A DNA stretch of 64,000 bases. It comes from Gnetum montanum. Lineage: Eukaryota > Streptophyta > Gnetopsida > Gnetales > Gnetaceae. Where the stretch lies: the NCBI GenBank assembly GCA_015680685.1, contig MNCI01026977.1, positions 415,018 through 479,017 of the forward strand. Direction: 5' to 3'. Shown piece by piece: positions 34,373 to 46,563 of this stretch; the first letter of the stretch is position 1, and each line of letters begins with the position of its first letter. The position numbers and the translations under genes were made by a program. Under the pieces are notes generated by a model. That model saw only the letters and a program-made list of their open reading frames with translations, was not told the DNA's origin and ran no database searches.

Positions 34373-35790
34373 TCCTTGAAAACATGTTCTATAAACCTTT
34401 AAAACTAATGGACTCTTGGGCATAGATCCTAGGAGTTCTTCTTATTTTTGTTTAGAGTCCATTTATGATATGATAAAGCTACTCCCTTTGAGAATAACCA
34501 TGGCTAGGACATTAGTGTAAAAGGAAATAGTACTTGCCCATGGCTACATCCAAGGGTTCATGTGTTTCCTATTTACAACCTTGGATCTGCTTTCTCAGGT
34601 TGCACACTTGGGAGTATGTTAGATACTTGTTGTTGAAGAGCTCAAGCATCGTAATCCATTGATGGATTGATTCCAGCTCCAAAGACCAGTACCAACTTTT
34701 AGCTTCTTTGATAAGTTTCATTTGTAATAGCTTTAATTTCTACCATTCATTCTCTGTGTTCTATAAGGCACAAGTATTGTGAAAGGCTTAAATATGGTTC
34801 TACAAATCTGAATTGTACCACCCTTCAAACTTGGGGATATTTTTCATATTAAATCACTTGATTATGCTATCTTTAACATCCCTTGGAATTCTTATCACCT
34901 CTGGAATGTTTAGCATGTTTCAAGTTGCAAATAAAGGCTCATCATGGTCATAGCCTTTGTAATGGCCATGATGCCCTCTGCTTCCCCTTCTTTCATGATA
35001 ATAGGCCTTCCTTGATTGCCCATGCCCCATATCTCAACTAGTTCAATAGGCCTTATGATCATCTCTATCCTATTGATCACCTCCATCATGGTCACATCCT
35101 CTATGGCTTTGGTAAAAGCTAGAGGAGGAAGAAGAAAATGATGAAGGTGAAGAGGAAGGAAGAGTAGCATCACCATGGTGCTTGCCACCCCCTCTTCTAT
35201 GGTCATGGCCATGATCATCATTGTGATGCTTGTTCTCATCCCTATCATGACTTCCACCTTTGGATTTCTCATGATTATTGGACACATTCTTACCTAAACT
35301 AGGATTGTTTACAGTGGACTATAAATTTTGGTTCAAGTCCCCTTTGTCAAAGCCAAGGGGAGGAGAGTTAGTGAAATGAGAACCCCTAGAGAAGGGACCC
35401 TCACTATATTTTTGGCCTAGCAAGAATAAGGGGTTATTGAACTATTTTTCCTTCAAAGCTTCATAACACTTCTCCTATTTCTAATCTCTTTCGCATTGTG
35501 CTTTATTGGGATGGTAATCCCAATAGTTGTGATCTTGCACAATGTATTCAACATTAAGCTCTTGAATGCCCAACCTCATAAGAGTTTGGTGTAACATTAT
35601 AGGAACACAATGTTGGCCTTCATGTCCCTTCACCATAGCTGCTCATCCTGATGTAGGATGAAGGTGAAGTCTAGCACATATTCATTGGGATGAGTATATG
35701 CCACTTTGCATTATTGGGGTATTTGCATAATTTGATTGTTCTTCCTTTACTAATTGGATGTATGTTCAAGCCTTAGTGGAGAATCATCCC
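34373..35790 (-). pseudogene. A2 gag, 5' half
   Basis: Continues into 16792 on the other side of the Tat insertion. It holds the N-terminal segment aligned to A1 8770-7290, with a basic His/Asp-rich and Ser-rich stretch (35285-35090) like those of A1 and B1. Start not certain: an ATG at 35787 aligns near the A1 start but is followed soon by a stop. Confidence 0.7.
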
Positions 35791-35941
35791 TGTAATGAGA
35801 AGAAATCTTTATATTGGAAGAAAATAAAAGTATTCTTTTATTATTATTATTATTATTATTGATAATGCAACTTTAAGGTTTGTTACAATAATTTTGAATA
35901 ATCTTCACTAAGTCCTAAATAGCGCATGTAGCTAATGAATG

Positions 35942-35959
35942 TCCTCGACAGCGGCACCA
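35942..35959 (-). other. A2 primer binding site
   Basis: The minus strand reads TGGTGCCGCTGTCGAGGA one base after the LTR end. It is an Athila-type tRNA-Asp primer site with changes. Confidence 0.7.
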
Positions 35960-35960
35960 A

Positions 35961-36803
35961 TGATGAGCAACAAATATACCCTACACCCAACCATATGAAT
36001 CACTAGCATCTAGTAAGTGATTTTGTTGAATTCCAAAGACTTTAGATTTCTAAGTACATTAGTTATAGGAGGTGAATTTAATTGTTGCAATCATTGTCTT
36101 CCCAGTTCCACTTGTGAAGTGCAAGTGTATGATTAAGTGTAACTGAGGAATATGATTTTTTATCATTTTATCATTTATGAATTAAGTCATCTAAGAACAA
36201 GAATAAGATAATTAAATGTTTAAATAATCTAATAACTAGGAAATACTTAACTAATCCTAACATAAGCATTCATTCCCACTTTCTGTGCACATCTTAAACA
36301 CGTTATAGCATCATTGGATTACCAAGTGTTAAGCACTACTGGGATTACCAAGCATTAAAGGTGTGCTGAAAGTGATTGTACTCATGTTCACTATTTAATC
36401 AATCTTAATTAATTACTTAAAATCATTAAAGTAAATTTTATAAGTATTAAGTTCATAAAAAAATAATTAACCTATTCCAAGTGCTACAAGGTTTGATAAA
36501 AAAAGCTCATCTTTATTGTCGTTCACACTGAAGTGCTTAGGTACATCAGTGCTCAAATAAATATTTGTATACTCTTTGACTTCCAATGTGGGCACTCAAA
36601 AAATATTTTAATAGTTGAAAGGAAAAATTGCAAGAGCTTTGCTACAACTATCAAAATATTGTCATAAATGTGGCAATTAGAAATACATTTATAGGCCAAC
36701 ACAGGGGGCCTCGTTGTTGAGTACACGTCAATGGGCCAAACCCCACATTAGCGAGATCACGTTGATGAGATCTTGTCAATGGGGTTGCATCGATAGCATC
36801 CTA
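35961..36803 (-). repeat. A2 right (5') LTR
   Basis: Starts TGATGAG. The body resembles the A1 LTR (for example the aatcctaacataagcattcattcccactt stretch, shared with A1 near 9197). The outer end is eroded to gcatccta, then the target duplication ttgat. Its outer part lacks the A1 minisatellite. Confidence 0.75.
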
Positions 36804-36808
36804 TTGAT

Positions 36809-39800
36809 GAAGCCCAACAATGCAACTCATTAATGTGGAATAATTCTAGTATATATGTACTGGACATTGGTACATATAAACTTAGCCATGTGATAGGGTC
36901 ACATTTTATATCTCCATGATGTTCTTTGTGCACCAAAAATTCAATAGAATTTTCTTTCCAATACTAATTTGTTAAAATTATGTTTCAAATTTATGTTTAA
37001 ATATGATTCAGTTATGATTTATCTAGACTCAAGTTGTTATGGATATGGTTTTATTTATGGTGGTTTTCTCAAGCTAGATATTGAATATGCTAATAAAGAA
37101 GGTAGTTCTTTTTCACTACTCTAATTGGTAATGTTGGCTAAAATTCCATTTCATGGCACAATAGGTTGGGCCATATTGGACAAGAAAGAATGACAAGGTT
37201 AGATAAATTAGGCTTATTAGGACCATTTTCTAAGGTCACTCTACCAACTTATGATCATTGTCTAGTAGGAAAATCAGCTAGAAATCTATTTGGCAAAGCC
37301 ACTAGGGTTGATTTCCCATTATAGTTAATTCATTTTGATATTTGTGGACTGATGCATATTAAGGTAACGCATGGCACCTCCTATTTCATCACATTTATAA
37401 ATGATTACACACGTTACAATCACATCTTTCTAATTTTTCATAAGTTTAAGGCAATTGGTTAATTTAGAAGATACATGAATGAAGTTAATAATTAGTTAGA
37501 TAGAAGGATTAAGATCTTGAGGATTGAACATGGACGTGAATATATATCTAAATAGTTTAAGAAATAGTGTGATGAAAAATAAATTAGTAGGTAGGTAGTG
37601 ATTCCTAGAACACCACAACAAAATGGTATTACTAAGAGGAGAAACCACACCTTATTAAACATCATACGATCGATGATGGTGCAAGGAAAAATTCCTCCTA
37701 ATTTTTGGAGAAATGCATTATTGACTACTGCCTAAATTCTCAATAGTTTACCATGTAAATTAGTACCTTCCACTCCATATGAGTTATGATTGATGGAAAG
37801 ACAAGTCTTGATCATTTGTGACCTTGGGGATCTATAGCCTATGTACGAAATAGTTCTCACAGATATGGGAAGTTAGGAACTTGAGGTAAAAAGTATATCT
37901 TTATCTAGTATCCTAATCACTCCAAGGGATATGTGTTCATTAGGAAACTACTAGATGGAAGTATGACTAAGATGGATTCAAGATATGTCAAGTTTCTTGG
38001 GGAGGATTTTCCTTATCAAAGAGAAATAGATAATGATTTTACCTTTTATGAAGTGGAGGATCTTGATTTTGGTGCTACTATCAAACCAATAGAAAGAAAG
38101 GAGGAGATTCCTTAGCTTCTTAGAAATAGTGGAAGCAACTTACCTATCCACAGATCACCTTCATGAGATAAAATCTCCCAAGAACACCAACTACATAGGA
38201 GCAACGATGTGATTATTTCTCTTCATTGTGTTGTGATTGAACAAAAAGCACTTATGATGGATGTGGATGATGATGAGCCATGTACATATGATGAGGCTCT
38301 CTCATCACCTACTAGTGAGGAATGGATGAGTGCTATGATGGAAGAGATGGAGCCTATGAGAACCAATAATGTCTAGGACTTATTTGATAATTTTCCTTGG
38401 TGTAAGGCCATTAGAAATAAAAGAGTATTAAAAATTAAGCATAAGGTAGATGGTTCCATTGAGAAATACAATGCATGCCTTGGAGCAAAGAGGTACATCC
38501 AACAAGAGGATATAGATTTTGAGGAAACCTTCTCATTGATAGTAAGGTTTTTTTCTATTCATCTCATTTTGGCTATAGTTTCACATCTTGATTTGGAACT
38601 TTACTAAATGGATATTAAGAGTGCATTTGTCTATGGAGAACTAGTTGAGGAAATTTATATGATGCAACCCCATGAATTCATAGTCAATGGTTAGGAGCAC
38701 AAGGTCTATAGACTTCAACAATCCATTTATGAATTAAAAAAGTCATCTAGACAATGGTACTTTCGATTCCATTGAGCTATCACTATTGATGGGTTTATGA
38801 TGATTGAAGAATATCATTGTGTGTATGTTGAAAGATTCAATAAAAGTTTCATTATCCTATCCTTGTATGTGAATGGTGTTCTACTAGCTAGTAATGACAA
38901 AGAGATGGTTATCATCACAAGAATATGATTGTCCTAAAACTTTGAAATGACAAACATGGGTGAAGTAGATTTTGTGCTTGGTGTAAGGATCCTAAGGGAT
39001 TTTTCAAGGAGGCTTCTTAGTCTATCACTAGAAACTTACCTAAAGAAATTTCTTGAGTCAAAATTCACAACTAGAAATCCAATGATATACCCATTACTAC
39101 AAGTGAGAATCTAAGCCTTAATTAGTGCCCAAAAACTTCCAAAGACAAGGAGAAAATGAGTTGTGTGCCATATGCTAGTATAGTTGTGAGCTTGATGTAT
39201 GCGATAATGTGTACTTAACTAACATATGCTTTGCAGTAGGACTTATGAGTTGTTACCAATCAAATCCTAGAAACTCACACTAGAAAGTTGTTAAGAGAAT
39301 TCTCCATTATTTGAAGGGGACTATGGACTATATGATTTATTATTAAGGATTTGAATTGTGGTTTGTAGATTATAGTGATGCTGATTGGGGTGGTGACCTA
39401 TATGAATGCAAATCAACATCAGGGTATGCTTTCTTGCTAAATCAAGGCTCAATATCTTGGAATAGTAAGAAGTAAACTTATATAGCCTTGTCCACAATGG
39501 AGGTAGAGTTTTTTGCATGTTCAGCAGCAACACAATAAGTCATTTGGTTGAGGAGATTCCTTGAAGCACTTGGAATTATTGCAAATGCATCAGGACTAGT
39601 GACAGTCCATTATGATAGCATGGTAACTCTTGCATATTCAAAGGATCCAAAATATCATGGTAAGAAAAAGCACATTGATATAAAGTAAAAATAATTTTTA
39701 TTAGTGATGAAAGGAGAAGTAACCTTGCAACACATTTCTATGAGTCAAATGGTTGTAGATTCTCTAACAAAATCCATTCCAAGAGATGTATTCATGGCTC

Positions 39801-39832
39801 ATACTAAATCCTTGGAACTATGTAGAATTTAA
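36809..39832 (+). pseudogene. Ty1/copia integrase, reverse transcriptase and RNase H remnant
   Basis: Continuation of 9909-10433. Pre-integrase segment with HNRLGHIGQERM (about 37157); integrase core with HFDICG, FITFINDYTRYNH and TPQQNG (37330-37630); RT about 38290-39330 with DIKSAFVYGE; the catalytic YVDD is changed to YVNG (about 38870). RNase H covers 39370-39800 with DADWGGD, STMEVEF and KKHIDIK. Order integrase before RT is copia-specific. Many stops, mostly TAG/TAA. Confidence 0.9.
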
Positions 39833-41693
39833 TTGCATATATGAGTGATTACTTCTTATATCATGTATTGAGGACATTTTTTCATTTATGCATATTTTTT
39901 ATGTGGTGTAAATTTTTGCATGTATATGAATCCCAATGGTATGCATCAGGCTTTATTGGTTCACTCACATGAATAATCATTCTTTGGTGCTTAGAGAATA
40001 GTGAGCTAAGGATGAGACATTCAAAGTGTCGCCTTGGTATAGAAACCCAGTTGAAGTCTCTATAAAAAGATTATATATGAATGATCCAAAAATTCATATT
40101 GGCCTAAGTGATAAATCCAAATGTGAGTTCCTTTTTTCTTTTACAAAGACATAAAGAAACTTGGGTTATTTGCTTGAACAGTAAATGAACCAACGTTTGT
40201 ATAGTATTAGAGAGAGATATATCCTCACTTATAGTAGAGGCTCTCTACCATAGCATGTATTTCTTAATTCCGTAGTATGAATGAATCCCTACTTTCTCAC
40301 CATATGAGTCCTTGTGGATACAACATAGTTGTTCCATAAAAGGTACCCTTTATGAACCTTTAACTATGTCATGAAGCGAAAGGTTGATGATCGCTACTTT
40401 AGAATGTTACTTATGACCATGAATGATGCAATCTCATAAGACATCACCAAGAAAGTAGTTGATCTAGAAGCTAATGACATTAGGGTAAAGGGAAGATATT
40501 TGAATCACATCTATGAACTTCATTCATAGTTGACAAGTCATATTACCTTTAAGTGATGATATGATCATGAATATATTTGCATCACACATTATAAATGATA
40601 GGTAAGTATAGCTCTTGGAAGGATTAGAGATACTTGGACTAATGTGCTTTTAATATATTTTGGGCATCTATGAGCTGCTCTAGGGTTTTTGTGTCATTGT
40701 CCATTCAATCTTATTGTTGCATCGATCTAGTTATAGTTGTTGCACTGTCGATACTATTGTTGTGTTGTTATTATTTACTACATCATTCCAAATGTTTCTT
40801 CTACTCTGAAACTTTGTTATTGTTGCAAGTCTATAGTTGTTTTGTTGCTGCACGATCGATCTCATTGTCACTACATGTTGTGCATCTAATCTTGTTGTCG
40901 TTGCACTAATACACTATTGATCTTTCTTTTGCTACACTACCAACCATCGACAAACATAGCTATGTTTTTCCTTTGAAATTATTTTTTAATAGTGGCATCT
41001 TAGCTATAGGACAACTTGTTAGGACCCTCATCTTTCATTGCATATGCACATGAAGGTAGAATGCATGCATTGTGTGGTTTTGTATGGTTTTTATATCACA
41101 CACCAAAAATTTTAAAAGGAGCAATAGTAAAACTATGCAATGTGTTTTAGAATTACAAGAGACTAGGTAAATATGGTATGGAATGAGAAAATTAATATTA
41201 ATTTGGTTTGATTTTTTGACATTGTTACTTCATGTGATATTTTATATTTAGCTCTTTTTTTTTGATGAACTCTCAATGAAAAATCATGGAAAACTGGATT
41301 GATGAGTTGGAGACTTCACGGTCGAAGATGGATCAAACATTGTATTCCCAACAGGGCTCATCATTTTCTTTGGTTAAAAAAGATTGTTACAAAAGTCTTA
41401 AAGGAAGTTTAAAGGAAAAATAATGAGGTGTGAAATTATTGAACTATTATTATGCTAACATTAACATTCCTATTGAAAGTAAGTAATATTGCATTTTTAA
41501 TCTCCAAAAAGCATTCCTGTAAGAAGTATTTTTTATTGCATTTTTAATTCTTAAAAAATATTCACCTTGCATGTGCTCTTCATTGCATTTTTATGCTTGA
41601 AAAATATTCCCCTTGCATGTGCTATGTTTCTCTATTTTATTCTTATATTTATGCCTTTTATTCTTAAACTTAAACTTTATTCTTTACTTATAC
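39833..41693 (+). other. Copia 3' region and AT-rich sequence
   Basis: The first kilobase after RNase H probably contains the copia 3' LTR, but with no partner LTR in the window I cannot set its ends. From about 41000 on the sequence is AT-rich with no recognised product. Confidence 0.4.
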
Positions 41694-42050
41694 ATGGAAT
41701 TTGAATCAAATGATGGTGAGCATACAGAGGAGCTGAGTAATGAAATAAAAATTATTAGTTCAATGAATAAACACATAGATAAATTAGAGCATTGGCCTCA
41801 TGCATAAATTATCTCTCTAATTGAAGGATATGAAGAAATTTATCTCCAACTCAATCATGGAAATTTGGGGCAAAAGCATTGGGATTAGTTAGTTGTAGAT
41901 GTTAACAAAAAATGCAAGTCACACTTCATAGGAAAATAGTGCAAATATAAATAGAATAGACTTAAGAAAAATTTTAAGAAAGAAAAGATGAGAGAGGACT
42001 CAAATGGCTCCAACTAGGTCATTGGTTGTATTATGAAGATATAAATCATG
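41694..42050 (+). pseudogene. Trihelix-like DNA-binding protein pseudogene
   Basis: From ATG 41694 one frame reads, with stops, through features of plant trihelix (SIP1/ASIL-type) factors: HWPH, SLIEGYEEIYLQLNHGNLGQKHWD, then VNKKC, K-CKYK, NRLKKNFKKEKM. Five in-frame stops lie at 41805 and beyond, and several (TAG) fall where Trp or Gln is conserved. There are no frameshifts in this stretch. It could be a host-gene copy or the Myb/SANT-type ORF of a Harbinger transposon. Confidence 0.55.
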
Positions 42051-43492
42051 TTATTGGAAAATCTCATAAAATTGCATGTATCATAGGAGGATATGATGGA
42101 ATGAATTGGAATGCAATTGGCAATATTCCTTCAAAATTGAAAATAGTAGAGAATAATATAAGGTTTGGATTATAGTGAGAAACGTGAACTTAAAGAACAA
42201 AATTCTTCCATTGTCCATGCAAAAAAAAAAAAAAAAAAAAAAAAAAATTCCAAAGAGAAANAAATGAAAGCTCAAAACTAAGGTGGGGTGGAGGGGCAAA
42301 AAAATAAAAAATAGAAAGCTAAAGTTGATTTTATTGTTGAAAGTATTGGAAAAAGCATGAATTTATTTACAAGTACCTTTAAAGAATTTGAAATAAAGAA
42401 AATTACATAGATGGATTAATTGATTGATATGAAACTTCAAATTGCAATTTTTTTTGCTTTAAAGTCAAAAGATTAAAAGGTAATCTACTTAAGTTAATTA
42501 AAGTTAACATTATTTATAAATGATATATTAATATTATATGTTTAACTTTCTAAATAAGCTTGTTTTTTATTTTCTCTTATGGTTATTATGTAAGGATATT
42601 GGCACTTTTTGAAGATTGTCTTTTGTCTAGGTAAAACAAAAAGTGAAGATGCTATCCATTTTGGAGAATATTTTTTGGTTGGATGGAAAAGAGAGTGTAC
42701 AATACTTGTCAAAAATGCTTATAGGAGAAACACTTGAAGATCAGTTTTGAAGGAAATTCCATCATCTACTATTAATGGAAGAGTTATTGCAAAATAGAAT
42801 TATTAACATATGAACTAAAAATGCTACTATTTGTAAAGCAGTGGATGGATGTGAAAAAAATACTCTAATTTAAAATATTTATGCTTGTCATATTTAGTTA
42901 TATGTAATTAAGTATTCTTGTAATCAAAGAAATAATGGTTGACTATTTATATTAATTACATATATGCAGTCTTTTGTAAAATCTAATGTTTAAAAATTGT
43001 GACTACCTATTTTATTAAGCTTTGATGTCTTTTATTCTTTTCTTATGGGATTGCTTAGCTTTGACTTTAATTCTTAATTTCTTATTTAATATTTTATGTT
43101 TTAAAGAGAAACAAAAATCAAACTAACAATCAAACTAATTTGATTCAAATCAAATACAAGGCATGAAGTGTAATCATTGTTGGATTTATATTAGCTATAA
43201 TGTTAAAATCTTGATAGGTAAACCCAATAGAGCTACTGCCACTGTTGCGGTGAATCATATGATCTACTGTCATATTTTGGCTATATTTTATTACTAATTA
43301 AAAATATTAATTTTAAATGTCTTGAATTTCAAAGATTTTTGAAAGGAAAAATTATACCAAAATTTTTCATGGATGTCAATTATTGAATTTAATTCAAAAA
43401 TTTGGAAAATGCATGACACCATTTATATGCTTTTACGTTGGGAGAAGATTTTTTAATGGATTAGCTTGCCTTTTCAATTGCTTTGTTAATTC
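42051..43492. other. AT-rich, no gene recognised
   Basis: Contains a long A run at 42222-42247 and an N at 42261. No coding similarity seen. Confidence 0.4.
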
Positions 43493-43741
43493 ATGTATCA
43501 AGCCATATCATTCCTTGATGAGGATGAAGGTAATTTAAAATATCAAGATAATACAAATTTTATCAAAGCAGAAATAGAGTCTCAACAACTTGCCCTTTTG
43601 GAGAGTGCTTCAACCCTTACAAATGTTCTTTCAATATCTCTTGTAAAAATTTTCAAACTAATTGAAAGTCAATGGGATGCATGTCATGTAATCGAAGAAA
43701 TATTATTAGAAAAGCTACCAATTCTTAAACTTAAAGACTAG
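43493..43741 (+). CDS. 82-codon open frame, unknown
   Basis: Acidic, Leu-rich predicted helical peptide (LDEDEGN, ESQQLALLESAS) with a non-random look for this AT-rich area. I do not recognise it. No intron or promoter signal decides whether it is real; it may be a pseudogene fragment. Confidence 0.2.
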   Translation: MYQAISFLDEDEGNLKYQDNTNFIKAEIESQQLALLESASTLTNVLSISLVKIFKLIESQWDACHVIEEILLEKLPILKLKD

Positions 43742-44559
43742 AGAACCCTTTTGCAAGGGGCAGGAGACAGATTGAGAGAAATTACCTTTGTTAGTAATAT
43801 GTCCTTAGTCTTATATGTCATAAAGAAGGAAATATGCAATTAATAGGAAATTCACATCTAACAAAGATGACTGAGGATCTTTTCTGGGATCCAGATGCCA
43901 TGCCTTCATCATCAATAGAAATGGATATTGATATTACACTATTCATCTTTCTTTAAAAAAAGCCAAACTAAAAAGCTAATCACCAAAAAACCACAAAAAA
44001 TGCTTATCATTAATGTTTTTGAAACAGTTGATGTATGAGAAATATTCTATTTGAAGATGTATTAAAAATGCTAATCCTATGAAATACCATCTTAACATTA
44101 ATTTCCATTCAAACGTAGTTTCAATTTATTATCAATATTACATCATTTGTTAACTTTCAAAACACGTCACTAAGCTCAAAAGTCATTCTACTAAAACTAA
44201 AACTAATTTGATTTAAAATTTTTGCATAAATGTAACAAAATAAGTTGGAGGAATATCAAATAAGTTTAAAAGATAATAAACTATGATTTGAGCAACAAAG
44301 GTAGATGATTATCAAAATATTCTTTAGATTTCACTTTTTCAGATCCTTTATAGTGAATATTAGTCCCTGCAATGACAAAAATAATAGTCAAACAATATTA
44401 TATTTGAAGAATATTTTGAAGTTAATAATAAAATATAAATCACTCACATTTTTTGGGTAATTAAATCATATTATTTCTTCCATTCATGACATAGAATATC
44501 TCTTATACTTTTCTCCATTACTATTTTTGTAGTTGGAGATCTTAAATTTCTAGTTGAAT
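43742..44559. other. AT-rich, no gene recognised
   Basis: Nothing identifiable. Terminal inverted repeats of the neighbouring Harbinger remnant were not found by eye. Confidence 0.4.
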
Positions 44560-45735
44560 TTTATTGAATTTCTCCAAGGTCTTACTCTAATTCATAATGA
44601 AGTTGAAGAAAATTAGGAAGCACACAACATGCCATAATCAACTTGAGAACTTTATATAATTTCATTTTAACAAATTGCAAAGTCCTCCATCTTCCCTTTA
44701 ACAAAGCAAAAGCATGTTCTATTTTCACTCTTCATCTTGATAAAAACTTATCAAATTATTTATGATCTTTTGAATTGATATTTTTATATGATTTCAACAC
44801 TTCTAAAGAAATAGGATATGCAAAATCAACAATTAAAATAGGATAGATAGTAGTCCCTTCAAAGTTAAATGTAGGAGAATTTAATACTTTACTTTGTTAC
44901 ATACATTTTAATTGTAGATTCATTCTAATGGCTTGCATCATGCATTTCACCTAGTGCATTTAAACATACATTTCAATTTTTTTTTTGCGTCACATATTAC
45001 TTGCAATAAAACACTATAGTAGTGAAATTGATTATAATAGCTTAATAGATTATGGCCTGAATTAGGGGCACAAGCTAGATTTATATGTGTGACATCCATT
45101 GCTCTACAAATCATTGGTAACAATGTAAGTGATTGAACATCGCTTAAAATTTTGTATAGTTTTTCATTGGATGGTATAATTATGTACATTCTTTACAAAT
45201 GATCTATAATTATATTAATTATTAACCAAATATATTTCCACATAGTTGATTCCCTCACACAATATAATTTAGTCGTTCTAAATGTTAAGGTATTATGACC
45301 AAGATAATGTAGAACTAAATAGAATGCTTTTTCTAGATGTAATGAATCTCGAACATACTCTAATGCTTCATTGCTACATAAATATGGTTTTATTTCATTT
45401 AATAATTTCTGATATAGAGCGTATGCCATTTGGTAATGCATCTTGTATAACTTGTTCAACCTTGATTCATTAGATTTCCATATTTCATTTTGAACAATAT
45501 TCTAGAAGGTATTTGTCGTGGAAATCTCCACCATTCCCTATTTGATTGTGTTAAAGTTTGACTTTCATATAAAGTAACCAACATGACGTATACTTGAAGT
45601 TATAATTGATACGTTAAGGTAAAACAAAATTGTTGGTTAAAAATTCTCTTAATAAATTCATCCATATCATATAAACATCCCATTTGTTTTCCTGCAAATA
45701 ACGTAAATATAATAAATATACCAAAGATAATTTTA
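44560..45735 (-). pseudogene. PIF/Harbinger transposase remnant
   Basis: DDE nuclease-type transposase. Minus strand in order: an acceptor-like TTATTTGCAG near 45693; LVLHYLGHNTLTFRTTKLY and the helix-turn-helix-like STMWKYIW (45330-45230); SLTLLPMICRAMDVTHINL with the first catalytic Asp (about 45100); HYYSVLLQVICDA (45010-44970); and EHAFALLKGRWRTL (about 44735-44690) with the third catalytic Glu. Frames shift between these blocks. B1 is inserted at its 5' side. Confidence 0.75.
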
Positions 45736-45739
45736 CATT

Positions 45740-46563
45740 TGATGAGTGGCAAGGTATCCCTACACTCAACCATATGAATATGAGCGGGCATGCACTATCC
45801 AGTCAGACTCCGCAGACAAACTAGTTGCAGGATCTAGATAGTTACATGTTGATTGTAGTTCACTATCTTCCTACCTATACTAGTATTTGCTTTTTCATGT
45901 ATTGGTTAGTCTAGAGTGAGGCAAATGATGTGATCCTAAACTAGTGCTACTCCTAGAGATGATGCGGAACAATCTTGATTAAGCTAATGGACAATGGAAA
46001 ATGAAATCTATGCTAACCGAAGTGCAATGAGTATCTGTCCTTAATTATCCATACACATATTGGACTTCATGTACTACTTTTGGGATTACCAAGAACACAT
46101 TACTCGAAGCACTACTGGAGACACTACTAGGTTACCAAGTAGTTACACTTAAATGCTCATGATTAAGATGTACTCATTTTGCATTTAATGAAAGAAGTAG
46201 TAAATGATGATAAGAGAAATATTAACTAAGAAAAAAATAAATAATAATGAATAATTAAATAATTAAAAAATAAGTGAATGCTGCAATGATGGAGTAATCT
46301 CGATCTTTATTGTCAATCGTGTGTGTGTCCAAGTGCGTCATACTTGAACAAAGGTTTTGTACAATTACAATCATCACACTATGGGCATGCACTAGGGAAA
46401 GAACTAAACTAACTAAAAATTGAAAAAATGACTCTACTATAAGACTTACCAATTGACTCCCTTCCTATGTGCCTGAATGTTGTATTTATAGGCCTACACA
46501 AGAATCACAATATCGTGTATTTGATATCATTATCTAGGCTGTGATATCGTGTACTTGATATCG
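45740..46563 (-). repeat. B1 3' LTR (truncated)
   Basis: Starts TGATGAG. Matches 59288-60194 up to the GATATC repeats (to about 46563), then passes into ORF2-side sequence. The last part of U3 and the polypurine tract are deleted. Confidence 0.85.

Larger units (their letters stand above)
10434..36803 (-). mobile_element. Athila-like LTR retrotransposon A2, split by a Tat element
   Basis: Second A-type element, minus strand: right LTR 35961-36803, primer site, gag (35790-34373 and 16792-15721), protease, RT, RNase H, integrase (to 12053), noncoding tail, left LTR 10434-10905. The Tat element 16798-34367 sits in gag. Flanks are ttgat at 10429-10433 and 36804-36808, and the copia reading frame continues across the duplication. 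A2 lesions include DSG to DSS in protease and loss of the first RT aspartate. Confidence 0.85.

Noticed and set aside
42222-42247. Poly(A) tail marking a retroposed gene
   Set aside because: The A run lies next to an N at 42261 and no target duplication is seen. It may be a homopolymer at a contig end.
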